A DNA stretch of 64,000 bases, from contig JAQFVV010000014.1 of NCBI GenBank assembly GCA_028023455.1, forward strand, positions 1,927,336-1,991,335, given 5' to 3'. Numbering within the stretch: position 1 is the stretch's first letter; every line of letters begins with the position of its first letter. Origin of the DNA: Epiperipatus broadwayi (taxonomy: Eukaryota; Onychophora; Udeonychophora; Euonychophora; Peripatidae). Position numbers and translations under genes: made by a program. The notes under the pieces are model-generated. The model saw only the letters and a list, made by a program, of their open reading frames with translations. It was not told the DNA's origin and did not search any database. Below are positions 13,621-24,270 of this stretch, one piece after another.

Positions 13621-14962
13621 AATATCCCAAAACTAGCTACTTTTAATTATGGGGTCTAATGCATTAATTTAACATACATAAACATTTATCTCTTTAAATA
13701 AATTGTGACACAACGACAAGAGAGAGAATAGTCTAAATAACAATTAAGCAAACATCATTATTTATTTATGCGCACATATTTAATATAATAGAACCATATG
13801 AAAATTTACATAAAAAATATAAATGATTAATTGGGATAAATTTTATCATAATCCTTTGTTAAAGTTAATTTCATTTAAAAATAAAGTGTCTATAGACAAT
13901 TATTATGGAAAATATATTTATCTAGTTTTCATGATATTAGATGGCACAGTTCATTTGGTTTTGGTTTGCATTAGTGTTACTTTCTAACTACTTGGTTTTT
14001 TGGTCTCCATCTATGGTTTCAGGGCTTGTCTTTTATCATTTGGCTTGACAATGGGGGAGAGAGTTAGTGGCAACACCTATTTCACCATTTTGGCTTCAGT
14101 TTCGAGCCGGAAGGAACAGTTGATTTTCAGAGGACTTTGGGCCTGAAGCCCAGGCTATCATTTCTTATGCAGTCTAGCAATGTATGTTTCTACTTCTGCA
14201 GCTTCTACAATATTTTCCACAGCAGTAATCACTGGATCTATTCTGTCCTTAGATTTCTAAATATCTGGAGCAGCATAAAATCTGGAATAACTTTATCACA
14301 AAATGAAGACCGGAATGATTTACAGACTCAAAAGTGGAATAATAACAATAGACATTTGCAACTTTATATACTTTTTTTCTCTCATTGTTCTTTTCCTTAT
14401 CATAACTTTAGGTTTTATCACACTTTAAATCTATTTTTTAAAATTAAATTTTACATTTTCTTTAATCTAAGCGATTTTTACAATTTTTTAATCTAATCTT
14501 TTTTTCTAGATTAATCTACTATCTCATCACAAACAGTTTACACACTTTGTAATTAATTTTATTGTCAGTTTTATTTTTAAACATTTCATATTTATTATCA
14601 GCCATGAGATTTACTGGCATTCACTAATTAATTAATTAATCTTTTTATTTTAGATTTTTCACTAACATTAATTTTTACACATTTATTTTTTAACTTATTT
14701 TTAATTTATAAAAAGGATAATGATTTTTAAGATTTTATTCCTAATTTTTTTCTACTCTGTTTTCAATAAAAAGTTTTATTCTCTTTTGAAAGAAAAATAT
14801 ACTGCAATCTTTTACTTTTACAAAATTACATTTTAAAATCTACTTAACTATTGATTTCTTTAATTATTATTTTCTTTCTTAATGAATTTGATCATCTATT
14901 TTTAAAGTATGAAACATGTAATGCAGATATATATAAGTTTTATAACATATATCTTACTAACA

Positions 14963-14993
<31 letters not shown>
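13621..14993. other. AT-rich stretch; short GC-richer patch near 14000-14170
   Basis: Nothing here can be assigned. A patch at about 14030-14170 is richer in G and C, and the 119-codon open frame starting at 14137 shows no family motif and becomes low-complexity. A (TA)n run at about 14965-14993 forms the target of the LTR element that follows. Confidence 0.45.
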
Positions 14994-14996
<3 letters not shown>

Positions 14997-16538
14997 AATG
15001 ATAACTATGCACAGAGTGGCCAACTAGCACTGCAGATAAACAAAAATGAGAAACAAATGATAGTTTTAGAATAATCTGTTAAATAAATAATCAACAATTA
15101 TATTGCAGTAAAATTGAAGAGTATTAATTGGATTTGATATATATATAAATTCCCACAACACAGGTTTTAACAATTATTTGCTTCTGCAGCTGCACATTCC
15201 AATCTTCACACACAGGGAAGCATGTTCATTAGACCTAGGGGGGTTCTTTCTGCAAATCATATATGTGGCACTAATGATGTTATGTAAAACAAAATGTATT
15301 GTGGCAGTCTCTAAATAAATATAATTAACTCATGTTTTTTAGACAATGGAAAAGTATTATAAACTATACTTGTCTTAGTATATGCATAAAATAATAATCA
15401 GATAAGTTAATAAATAATAAAATAATTTGTTAATAAAAAATAAATCAGTAGAGTATTATTTGCAAATTCACTCTTGAATATTTCTCCAGTTGGACATCAG
15501 AACAAAAGTTCATATCTTTTATCTATCTGTTTGTTATAACTTCTCAAGTATGTATATGAAGAAAAAATTACTTATTTCAATGCAACTTTCATCGAAATAG
15601 TTTCATTCATATTATTTTCAGTGAATTATAACATAGTTGGCTCTGTGAATAATTCAGATTTAAATATTTTATTATTCTCATTCATTCATGAACAAAATAT
15701 AATGTCTTATTTGACAATCTCAAATTTTAGTTTTCATTCTATAGTCTTTTATAGTTCAATATGTCTTTTTATTTATTCATCTTGAATATCCAAAAACAAT
15801 ATAAAACTTTAAAGGTTTTTCCCTTTTAAACTATCTTACTATATTATCTTGGAAGTGTTTCTATTTTCTTTGAATATCTTCTTTTTTTTAATTATTATCA
15901 CACAAACATTGAATATAGAAACACATCATGTTAAGTATTTTATTTTGGTTGAAACAAAAACTTTCTTGGCAATTTGTTTGCAAGATTCTGTTTCTTTTCC
16001 TCTTTAGCAGCTTCTAATAGTCAACAGGGAAAACATTGGACAATATACTGAGAATAAGAGCTGATGTGCTACTTGCTTTGGTATAGTGCTTCATATTAAA
16101 AGAATATCTGAATATTTTCATAACTTTTAATAAGTCAAACTAATTAAAATAAAATACTGACACTGTATAATTTTTAACTTGATAATTCTTTTCCTCTTTT
16201 ACTTTTTCAAACAAGAGAGAGAGAGAGATATCTCTTTTGCATATTGATTTTATTTACATATGAAACCTTGTTGCTTTATAAATTTTTGGGATTTTCTCAA
16301 TGAATTTATAAAGGAATCTATTTTCTAACCAAGTGGAAATTAATTGAATGAATATAGCAGTGGATGCTTACTAAATAATTAAAATCTTTATTCACATAAT
16401 CATTTTCTGTGCATGGATATTTTATTTTTCATTTATTTATGTCCATCTTGTGTGTATATACACGAGTAAGTAAGCACCCATGTTATTTTCCAAAATATCA
16501 TAACAATGTAACTTTGGATCTCTATGACAATTGTTACA
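14994..16538 (-). repeat. 3' LTR, carrying about 0.78 kb extra sequence
   Basis: Homologous to 18810-19560 over 14994-15280 and 16058-16538. Between these lies about 780 bp absent from the partner LTR. Either an insertion entered this copy (junctions near aatgatg and gctgatg) or the partner suffered a deletion. The extra segment shows no clear TIR. Confidence 0.65.
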
Positions 16539-17644
16539 TATCCCCTTCCATAAAAGGAGACAATGGGACTATGAAACTTTTCATTTCTTAATTGCAAATT
16601 ATTTTCTTGATATTTTTATCAAATAAAATTTTAAAATTAGAGACATTCTTGCTTTTTTTTGTATGCTGTTGATGACTCAGTAATTTGTCATCTTACTTTT
16701 CCACAAGATGGTAAATTCACAGATATTACTTATATAGTATTTTAAATTGTCACTTTCTGAATTTATATCATTTGAGGATTAGTCATTTTCAGTTTTGACA
16801 TCTGTTTTTTTTTTTTTTTTTGTTAGAAAACTATAATTTTTTTTTCATTGTTTGCTATCATTAATCCATTCAACAAAGCCCTCCTTTATATTCATTTAAT
16901 ATCAATCAGCTCTTGCATCTTCCAAAATATGCCTGAAATAGAGATAGAGTTGGCAGCCTCTTATATTTCACTTCTGTTTTTCCATCTTCTGGAATATTAT
17001 GAGCTACCTTCTGCTAATGTGGATTCCACTTTTTTCTGACTGGTCGACTACTTTCACTTTGCTGTTGCATTTTATATTTAGTAGGTATGTCACTTGAAAC
17101 AGGCAAAGAGGGTAGCTTGCTTCTTAGAAACCTCCCTTTGCAGACTAGATTTGGTGTTAGAATGATAATTTCTTTTTTTTCTTCCACCATCCATAGGATT
17201 GGTATCTTTGATCAACATTCATGCTACCAAAAGCTGCATCACTGTCTCTAAAATGGTTGGCCTACCGTAGGAAACTTTTTTTCTTCACTCTTGACTATGA
17301 TAACTCATATCTAAGGCATTCAGGCATACATCATCTCTTCAATGATTTTTCTATCTGTACTGATGGCAATCTGTTCAATGTAGAATGATTTTATATACAG
17401 ACAATATTCATAATTTGGTGACTTGTTTTTTGAAAAAAGCATGTATTGTTTTTGTGCTTTTTCATACAAAATTTCTCTTTCATAATCTGATATTTTATAG
17501 CCTCCCGGGTAAAAAATTGCTTAAGATTTTTTTTGTTTTGTTTTTTTGTACTTTGTATAAATAGTTGGTTTGCTTAATAACAAATTCCACCACTCCTTAT
17601 CTGGTTTATTTAAGTGGGTATATGTGATGGCCACTTGCTCTTTT

Positions 17645-18520
17645 TTAAATCAGTGAATTCAGCTCAAAATAGCTTTCTAGACTATCTAAATGCTTCATTG
17701 GCATCTCTCCTGTGTCACCTCTAAATGTTTGGATTTTGATAAACTGTTTTATACATTTAATATTTTCACAAGGTCCTCTTTGATCTTTAACTATTGTATC
17801 CTTCTGATTGTCTTTAGCCATCATATCCATATTTTATTACTTTTGTGCTCTTCTTTGTTTTCTTTTATAGTCTCATTGAATTAGCGACTGGTACTCTCTT
17901 TTAATTTATTATAATCTACTTTAATATCATTCATAGTGATAATCTTTTTTCATGTAGAGTCTTCCATTTGAAGTCTTTCTGTCTTTTTTTTATCTTTCAC
18001 TTCTAACCTTTGTAATCTCTCATTCATGCTTAAAACTGTTTCTAGAACTTGTTCTTGATACGTTTTAATGACTTCCTGTACCATGTCATGAACATTCAAG
18101 TACAATGTTTTCTCTAGAGATTCCATATTTTTCTGGACTTATTCATTTATTTGCTTTGTCATCTCTTGCTTTGAAGATATTAACTTCTATACCCTGAACT
18201 TTCTTTCATTTCTTCTTTGATTTAAACATATGCTTCATTTATTTTACTAAGCATTTCCTTGATATCTGTCTGTATTTCTTTTTGGTTTTGATCCATGTTT
18301 TCTTGATTTTGGTTTATTTCTGCTAGTATTTTGGCTTTCATTTTTTCTTGTTTTTTCTCATTTCTTCCTGTCTTTTACTAATTCCTGCTAGCAAAATTTT
18401 CAGTGTGAATGTGACTGCTACTGGCTTTTGTTTTTCTGTTGTTCCCACAGTCAAATCTTTCTCTTCAATCACTGACTCAGCCTCCATTGGTTGTAATTCT
18501 ATAGTACTAGGTAAATCCAT
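17645..18520 (-). pseudogene. Decayed gag of the LTR element
   Basis: The minus-strand frame starts at ATG 18520 (MDLPSTIELQ) and runs 60 codons in a lysine/glutamate-rich style, then continues past stops as a coiled-coil-like segment (ILAEINQNQENMDQ). A second open piece, 17645-17830, contains IKIQTFRGDTG followed by LDSLESYFELN, matching the pattern of retroviral-type Gag capsid regions (basic linker, 'F.G', aromatic and Glu-rich helix). Multiple stops interrupt the two blocks. No protease, RT or integrase motif follows before the 3' LTR. Confidence 0.5.
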
Positions 18521-18809
18521 GATTATTTGTTATTCACTATTTTTCTTCAGACGTGTTAACATTAGTGTCTTTATACTAATATTTAACAATTTTCATTTCA
18601 TTATTTTTTTCTTATTTTATGAATTAATAGCACACCATTGTCTACCCCTGCACAACATTAGCAAAATCTTCCCTCAATTCAATGTTAGTAGTGTCTTCTA
18701 ATTTCTGATTTTTTAATAAAAGAATATTTTGTATATATATACCACACACATTCGTTTTCTAATCTTTATCAGAATAAGATCTTCAGGCCCCATGCTGGGC
18801 ACTAATTTA

Positions 18810-19560
18810 TGTAATAGTAATTATGTACAGAGCAGCCAACGGGTGCTGCAGATAAGCAAAAATGAGAAGCAAATGATAGTTTTAGAATAATCTGTTAAAT
18901 AAATAATCAACAATTATGTAGGGGTCAAATTGAAGAATAGTATTTGGATTTGATATATATAAATCATCACAACACACAACCATTTGCTTCTACAACCATG
19001 CATTCCAAACTTCTCACATCGGGAGCATGTTCTCAAATTTAAGGGTTGTTTTTTTAGTTGTGTGTGTGGCATTAATGCTGATGTGCTACTTGTTTTGATC
19101 TAGTGCTTCATATTTTTTTAAAAAAAGCGGAATATAATGAGGGTTTTCATAACTTTTAATATATCAAAGTAATTAAAATAAAAATTGATACTCCTTGTAT
19201 AATTTTGGAGGTGTTAGTTAATTCTTCTAATTTTTCAAAAAAAAAAAGAGACTTTTCTTTTTTACATATCAACTCCTTTACATACAAAACTTTGTTGCTT
19301 TATTTATAAATTTTTGGGATTGTCTGGTCATCTAATTTATAAAGTAATCCGTTTTCTAACTAAGGGGAAATTTATTAAATGAATGTTTCAGTGTGTGTTT
19401 ACTAAATAAATAATATCTTTATTTACATTAACATTTTCTGCGTTATGGATATTTCATCCATTTATTTATTTGCCATCTTATATACATGTATAAGTAAGCA
19501 CACATGTTATCCAAAATATAATCAAAATGTAACTTTGGCATCACTATGACAATGTTTACA
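18810..19560 (-). repeat. 5' LTR (751 bp)
   Basis: Starts (plus strand) TGTAATAGTAATTATG and ends ATGTTTACA, followed by (TA)n. It aligns with 14994-16538 outside that copy's extra block. Many single-base differences and small indels separate the two LTRs, so the insertion is old. The primer-site candidate lies just outside it at 18786-18804. Confidence 0.65.
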
Positions 19561-19866
19561 ATATATATATATAGTGAGAGAGAGAGAAATCTTAAATGAA
19601 GAAAACTACCCATGTACTATATAAATGCGGAAATTTTAAATTTTTCATTGATTTTAAAATCTTGAAGTACATTGAGATTTTTTTTTTTTAATATGAAAAA
19701 AAAAGTCTTTTCGAATTAAAAAAAGAAAAAGAAAATATCATCTAATAAAATGCATTGAAAACGAATGGATACATATGCACAAAGTTTGTATAACCTTATA
19801 GAAAAAAGGTTAATAAGATTTTTCATATTCTCTCTGTTGGATTATATTATTTAAAAAATGATTGTT

Positions 19867-20835
19867 GTGCACTTTGTCCAATGTGGCCACGATTGCATTG
19901 TTGCATGCAAAAATAATGAAATGTAATGTTATCGGGCGGATAATTTTTTGCTTTCTATTCTCCAACAATTTTTAAAAATATTTTTTTAAAATTTACAAAA
20001 CAACATTATTTTATAAATTACATTTTTAATTACATTATACATTTTAGCACGTACCACAATTTACAAACCAATAACATTTTCTAAATTACAATTTATAATT
20101 ACATTATGCATTTTAGCACGTACATGCACTCCTATGAGCAAACCAAGCTTTCATCGCATAGCGCTGGAATGTGTGTGGGGGGAGGATTCTGATGGCTTGC
20201 AGATCTGAAGGATCAGCCAATACATGCACTCATATGAGCAAACCAAGCCTTCAGCATGCAGCACTGAAATGTGCATGGGGGATCCAATGGTTTACAGATC
20301 TGAAGAATCAGCCAGTTCATGTGCTACTCTGAGCAAACAAACCTTTTCATGCATAGTGCTGGACCACATGTGGGGAGTGGGGAAATGATGGTTTTGCTAC
20401 AAACAGGCATTTTATTACTCTCATAGCTGTTCTCCTGCAAACGTGCTTTTTCGCATGACATTTGTGAAATGGTTCTGGAACCTACCCTTTTGCAATTTTT
20501 TTCACCTTCCAAGATGTTTAGGGAAATGCAGTGATGGGCTTACAATTATTAGTATGTAATAGTACATCAGGTAAGTACTTCGAATGCACATTAAAACATG
20601 GCCAGTTGAATTCCTTACACCCTCACATCATACGGTAGCAATCTGTGAAATGTGTGCTATTTCCATAGTGATGCCAAGCACATCAGTGGGCCATAATATT
20701 TGTATGCAATGCCATCTAGGCCTGCTAATAACTAATATGAACAGAACTGTACTATAGGTTGTAACTTAGACCATATAAACGGCATATTTCTATGCTTTTG
20801 TACAGAAATCCAGCGGCCATATTGGACAAAGTGCA
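19867..20835. mobile_element. Non-autonomous DNA transposon with TIRs, about 0.97 kb
   Basis: The ends are inverted copies: TGCACTTTGTCCAATGTGGCC at the left (from 19868) and its near-complement at the right (20814-20834), differing at one position within about 20 bases. The interior has higher GC than the surroundings and holds a minisatellite (20121-20395). I see no transposase, and no target duplication that would fix the superfamily. Confidence 0.65.
20121..20395. repeat. Three-unit minisatellite, about 94-100 bp units
   Basis: Units start at 20121, 20221 and 20315. Each begins with a variant of acatgcactcntatgagcaa, continues through 'cagatctgaagnatcagcca' and diverges at several sites; the third is partial. 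A second internal repeat, 'cattttagcacgtac', occurs at about 20040 and 20109. Confidence 0.7.
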
Positions 20836-20839
20836 TAAC

Positions 20840-21469
20840 TACCAAAAAAAGAAAAGAATGTAAAGTTGTATTTTCATAAATAATTTATAAATATATTATT
20901 GCTTCTAAAAATACATTTATGTTATAATAATAAGCTAATTTAAGATTTCTATTTGACTGTTGTTTCAGATAATTATATAAAAAGATCTACAATGTAACAG
21001 AAAATTATCAGTGTCCTACTGTAAAAAATTAATGAACATGACAACTAGATGGCAATTTAAATATTAAGTAGACTTTGTAATTATCACAAGACTTTATATT
21101 TGTACACAATAAAAGTGTTGTTTATCAATACGTATATGAAATATGGCTGTTCATTAAAAAGTTTTAGAAGTGAATGAAATATATCCAAAAAATTAACTTC
21201 AACTTTTATTTATTTTAAAATATATAGATTGAATTAAGATTGATCCATATATGTTGTCTGAATAACTTTATATGAAAAATGATCAAAATCCAATAGAAAA
21301 TGATTATTTTTCTACTGCAAAATGTTATTATAAATAGCAGATATGGGTGTAGTTAAATATTAATTAGATAGTATTGATGATTATCTAACTTTATAAATAT
21401 ATGCGTGAGTACCCAAAAATAACTGGATTTGATTTCTAGATGTTAAGCATAGATGTTTCTTACAGGAAT
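20840..21469. other. AT-rich stretch, nothing recognised
   Basis: AT-rich sequence between the TIR element and the following LINE fragment, with no supported feature. Confidence 0.5.
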
Positions 21470-22370
21470 CTTTTTTAGGAAGACATACATTAGATGCAAA
21501 TGTGTGGATGGCAAATGAGGCAATTGAAGGAGAAATGGGATGGTCAAGTTTTTATATGAGAGTTTCAAAATGCAAATGTGCAGTAGATTGCAGTTTATGG
21601 ATAATAAGAGACTAGCAAAAATAGTATTTAATTGGGTTATGAGTAAAGGGCAGACAACAAGATGGGTGAGAAAGATAGTATGATATGCAGAAGATTTGGG
21701 TAAAAATTTATGTCAGTATACTTATGCAAAAGGTGGGATGATTGTATTAGGAGAATTGTTGAGTGTTATAGTGGCAAGGAATGGGTTAGAAGAATAAATG
21801 TATTAATAAAGAATAGGGAGTTGGAGAGATGGAGAACTAGTATGGAGAGTAAAAAGAGTTTAAATATATATAAAAGTAAACAGAATATTGGTTGCTAGTT
21901 AATTTATGATAATAGCAAGGGAAGTAGTTTACTGAGTAAAGCTCGATCAGGATCTTTAGCAACAAGGGAATATACACAATAAATGGAAAAATATGGGTGA
22001 TTTAGTCTGCAAGTTATGTAAGGAAGTGGAGAAAATATTAGGCATGAATGTAAATGCCGGCAAGCATAAAGGGTACAAATAATGAAGTTGTGGGAGAATA
22101 AATATAAACAGTGTGATTATACAGAAAGTGAGTTCTTATTTTTTATGCTGGTTTTAGAAAAAGCTAAATGAGATTTAGATACAAAGACCATGGAGTTGAT
22201 AAATATTATGTTGTGGAAATGGTATGAAGCAGGATAGAGAAGAATATGGGAATAACTTAATTGTGGAATGGAATGGGAAGGTAAATTAGCTAACAGGTTT
22301 CTCTGGGCATGGTAGATGAGAGACTCTTGACTCCAAAAAATAGTAAGGCACAGTGCATTTCATCATCATT
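21470..22370 (+). mobile_element. LINE C-terminal region and 3' UTR, second copy
   Basis: Frameshifted plus-strand reading gives a typical LINE ORF2 tail. ANEAIEGEMGWSSF lies at about 21505-21560. FMDNKRLAKIVFNWVMSKG lies at about 21595-21655. An open block at 21710-21898 contains DDCIRRIVECYSGKEW and ERWRTSMESKKSLNIY. Next come SGSLATREYT at about 21950 and a damaged zinc knuckle near 22010. The block after 21955 is homologous to 1-430, including the trailer aacaggtttctct (about 22297). Internal stops and indels make it a pseudogene. This copy supplies the upstream region missing from the fragment at the window start. Confidence 0.75.
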
Positions 22371-22384
22371 ACTCTGCCAAATGT

Positions 22385-23190
22385 CATATTGACAGAAGTA
22401 CTGTGGTGACATAATAATATTTTTCTAAAGTTTATCTCTTATTTGTGTTTTTTGTGATAATTGAAAAGTTTGAGCAATATGATAACGTTTTTCTAAAGTT
22501 TATCTCTTATTTGTGTTTTTTGTGATAGTTTAAAAGTTTGAGCAATATGAAAATGTTTTTTTGATAAGGAAAATGGCAGGGGAAACTGTTAGAATGTTTA
22601 AACAGCTTATAATCAAGTTGCTTTGGGAAAACACAAATTTATGAGTGGGTTAATGCAAGTGTCAAATGAACCATGGCCTAAAAAAGGGGGTGGCACGTGA
22701 AGTTCAATGTCAAGACAATGCTGATTTTTTTGGGGGGAAGGCAATGCAAATGGTAATGTTCACTCAGAATTTATTCATAATAATTAGGCATCTTACTACA
22801 AGTTCTGAGACTTTGGGTGGTACTGTAAAACCAAAACATCTGAATTGTGATAAAATAGGGAGTGCCAGCATCATAACAACAATGTGCCAGTGTATAAAAT
22901 CTTGAGTCCAATACAATTTTTAATTAAAAACTGTATGACCAGCTTATCCATCAACCACATTCATCGAATCTTACTCCATGCACTTTTTTTTTCTTCATCC
23001 AGATGACAAAAAAAGTAAAAGTTTTGTGGGAAAAAAAACAAAGATGGTATTAAAATGCACTATTTTGCAAAAATTTCAGGATTACTTCAAAAAGTGGAAA
23101 ACTCCTTTAGTCTGGTGTAATGCATCAAATAGATATTATTTTGAAGAAGATTCAACTTATAATATGTAAAAAAAAAATCATTTCAGTTAT
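22385..23190 (+). mobile_element. Mariner-like transposase remnant, copy 1
   Basis: The N-terminal helix-turn-helix region is badly decayed: GKTQIYEWVNASVK is partly legible around 22600-22670 after a stop-rich stretch. The C-terminus is well preserved in the open frame ending at 23167: FQDYFKKWKTPLVWCNASNRYYF, quoted here in parts FQDYFKKWK and CNASNRYYFEED. This matches the C-terminal signature of mariner-family transposases (FQ..F..W....C....G.YFE). A 68-bp tandem duplication (22416-22551) disrupts the start. Copies 2 and 3 lie at 34790-35545 and 49085-49790. No intact DDE triad is visible. Confidence 0.7.
22416..22551. repeat. 68-bp tandem duplication
   Basis: Two adjacent copies of a 68-bp unit containing 'tttatctcttatttgtgttt', with few differences, at the 5' end of the mariner remnant. 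The high identity suggests a local duplication after insertion. Confidence 0.75.
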
Positions 23191-23859
23191 TTTTAGGTAA
23201 CCCTTGTATATATATTTAAAACATAAAACAACATTTAAATACCCGACAGCTAGGGTTTAAAGACCTTTACAGTAGCCTTCCAAAGAGGAACCATAATTAT
23301 CTCAAGAAGTCATTAGTGGTGATGTTTTAAGATTTTTCTTCTCTGTTTATCTTTTAATTGAGATTAACTCAATATATATATACTAATTCATAAGAAAATG
23401 ATCAAATAGATGTCCTGAAAATGTTGTCAAGAAAAATGTCTGGATTTGAACTTCACATTATGGGTATGTGAAATAGATATACTACTATGCTAAAAAGCTC
23501 TTTAACGTATGTACATATGTATATATGGTTAATTCTTTTTAAAGGAATGTATAACCCTCAATATATATATATGTGTGTGTGTATGCATGTGTTTGCAAAA
23601 CTATCCGATGAAAGTTAGAAAGTGGAAATAAAGATAAATAATAAACAGTCAAGATAATTGTGAATTAGAAGTTTAGAACAACTAGTATTTTGTAAAGATT
23701 ACTAATGCAGATGAAAACGTAATCGATGAAAATAATCATACAATTAAAATTTTGATGGAACACTTTTGATAGAAATAACTTAATATTAAAAGAAAATATG
23801 TGACTGTGCTTGAAAAGAAAATATTTTAATAGATATGTTTTGTTTTTTTTTCCAATTCT
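23191..23859. other. AT-rich spacer with short TA/TG tracts
   Basis: No supported gene. TA/TG tracts lie near 23206, 23371 and 23562-23583. The minus-strand open frame at 23665-23922 overlaps the LINE fragment and shows no motif. Confidence 0.5.
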
Positions 23860-24270
23860 TATGTATGGATCTGATACTTGAACACTTAATAAAAGGCTAC
23901 GCGAAGAATTCAGACAATTCAACAGAATATGGAAAGATGTATGTTGGGAATAATGGGAAGAGATTAAAAGTAAAATACCTGGGTAAGATAACAGTAATCA
24001 TTTGGCATCTTTGAGAAAATTAAGAGACTAAAATGGAGATGGACTGGACATATTGTTAGAAAATGTGATAATAGATGGACAGTTGAAATTTTAAACTGAT
24101 TCCAAGAGATTGTAAAAGGTTTAAAAAATGATCACATGAGAGATCGATTGAGTGAGATAAAAAGAAAATCGTTGATATGTTGAGGAGAAGAGAGACGTGG
24201 TGAAACTTTCATTTTGGAAGGAATAAATAATAATGGTCGGAAATGATGATAGTGATGATGATGATGTGTA
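23860..24270 (+). mobile_element. RTE-like LINE 3' end
   Basis: Plus-strand reading with stops gives YGSDT, then TLNKRLREEFRQFNRIW, and after a frame change LKWRWTGHIVRKCDNRWT (parts: WRWTGHIVR, CDNRWT). This is the conserved C-terminal block found after the RT domain in RTE/BovB-like and related elements (W.GH..R..D.RWT). The sequence ends in a (GATGAT)-like run at 24248-24268, as RTE tails often do. It is non-functional. Confidence 0.7.

Larger units (their letters stand above)
14994..19560 (-). mobile_element. LTR retrotransposon remnant, gag-bearing, minus strand
   Basis: Two long direct repeats, 14994-16538 and 18810-19560, share both ends (TGTAAT... and ...TTACA, i.e. TG...CA). Orientation is set by two signals. 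On the minus strand, 5-6 nt after the LTR at 18810, is a primer-site candidate reading TAGTGCCCAGCATGGGGCC (18786-18804). Immediately before the other LTR at 16538 is a purine tract (TGGAAGGGGATA). Both outer flanks are (TA)n, so the short target duplication cannot be told from the microsatellite. The internal region is only about 2.3 kb and shows gag but no pol motif, so it is a deleted or non-autonomous copy. Gypsy-type affinity is likely but unproven. Confidence 0.7.

Noticed and set aside
14137-14496. 119-codon open frame
   Set aside because: The second half is F/L/I-rich chance sequence and there is no supporting splice or promoter context.
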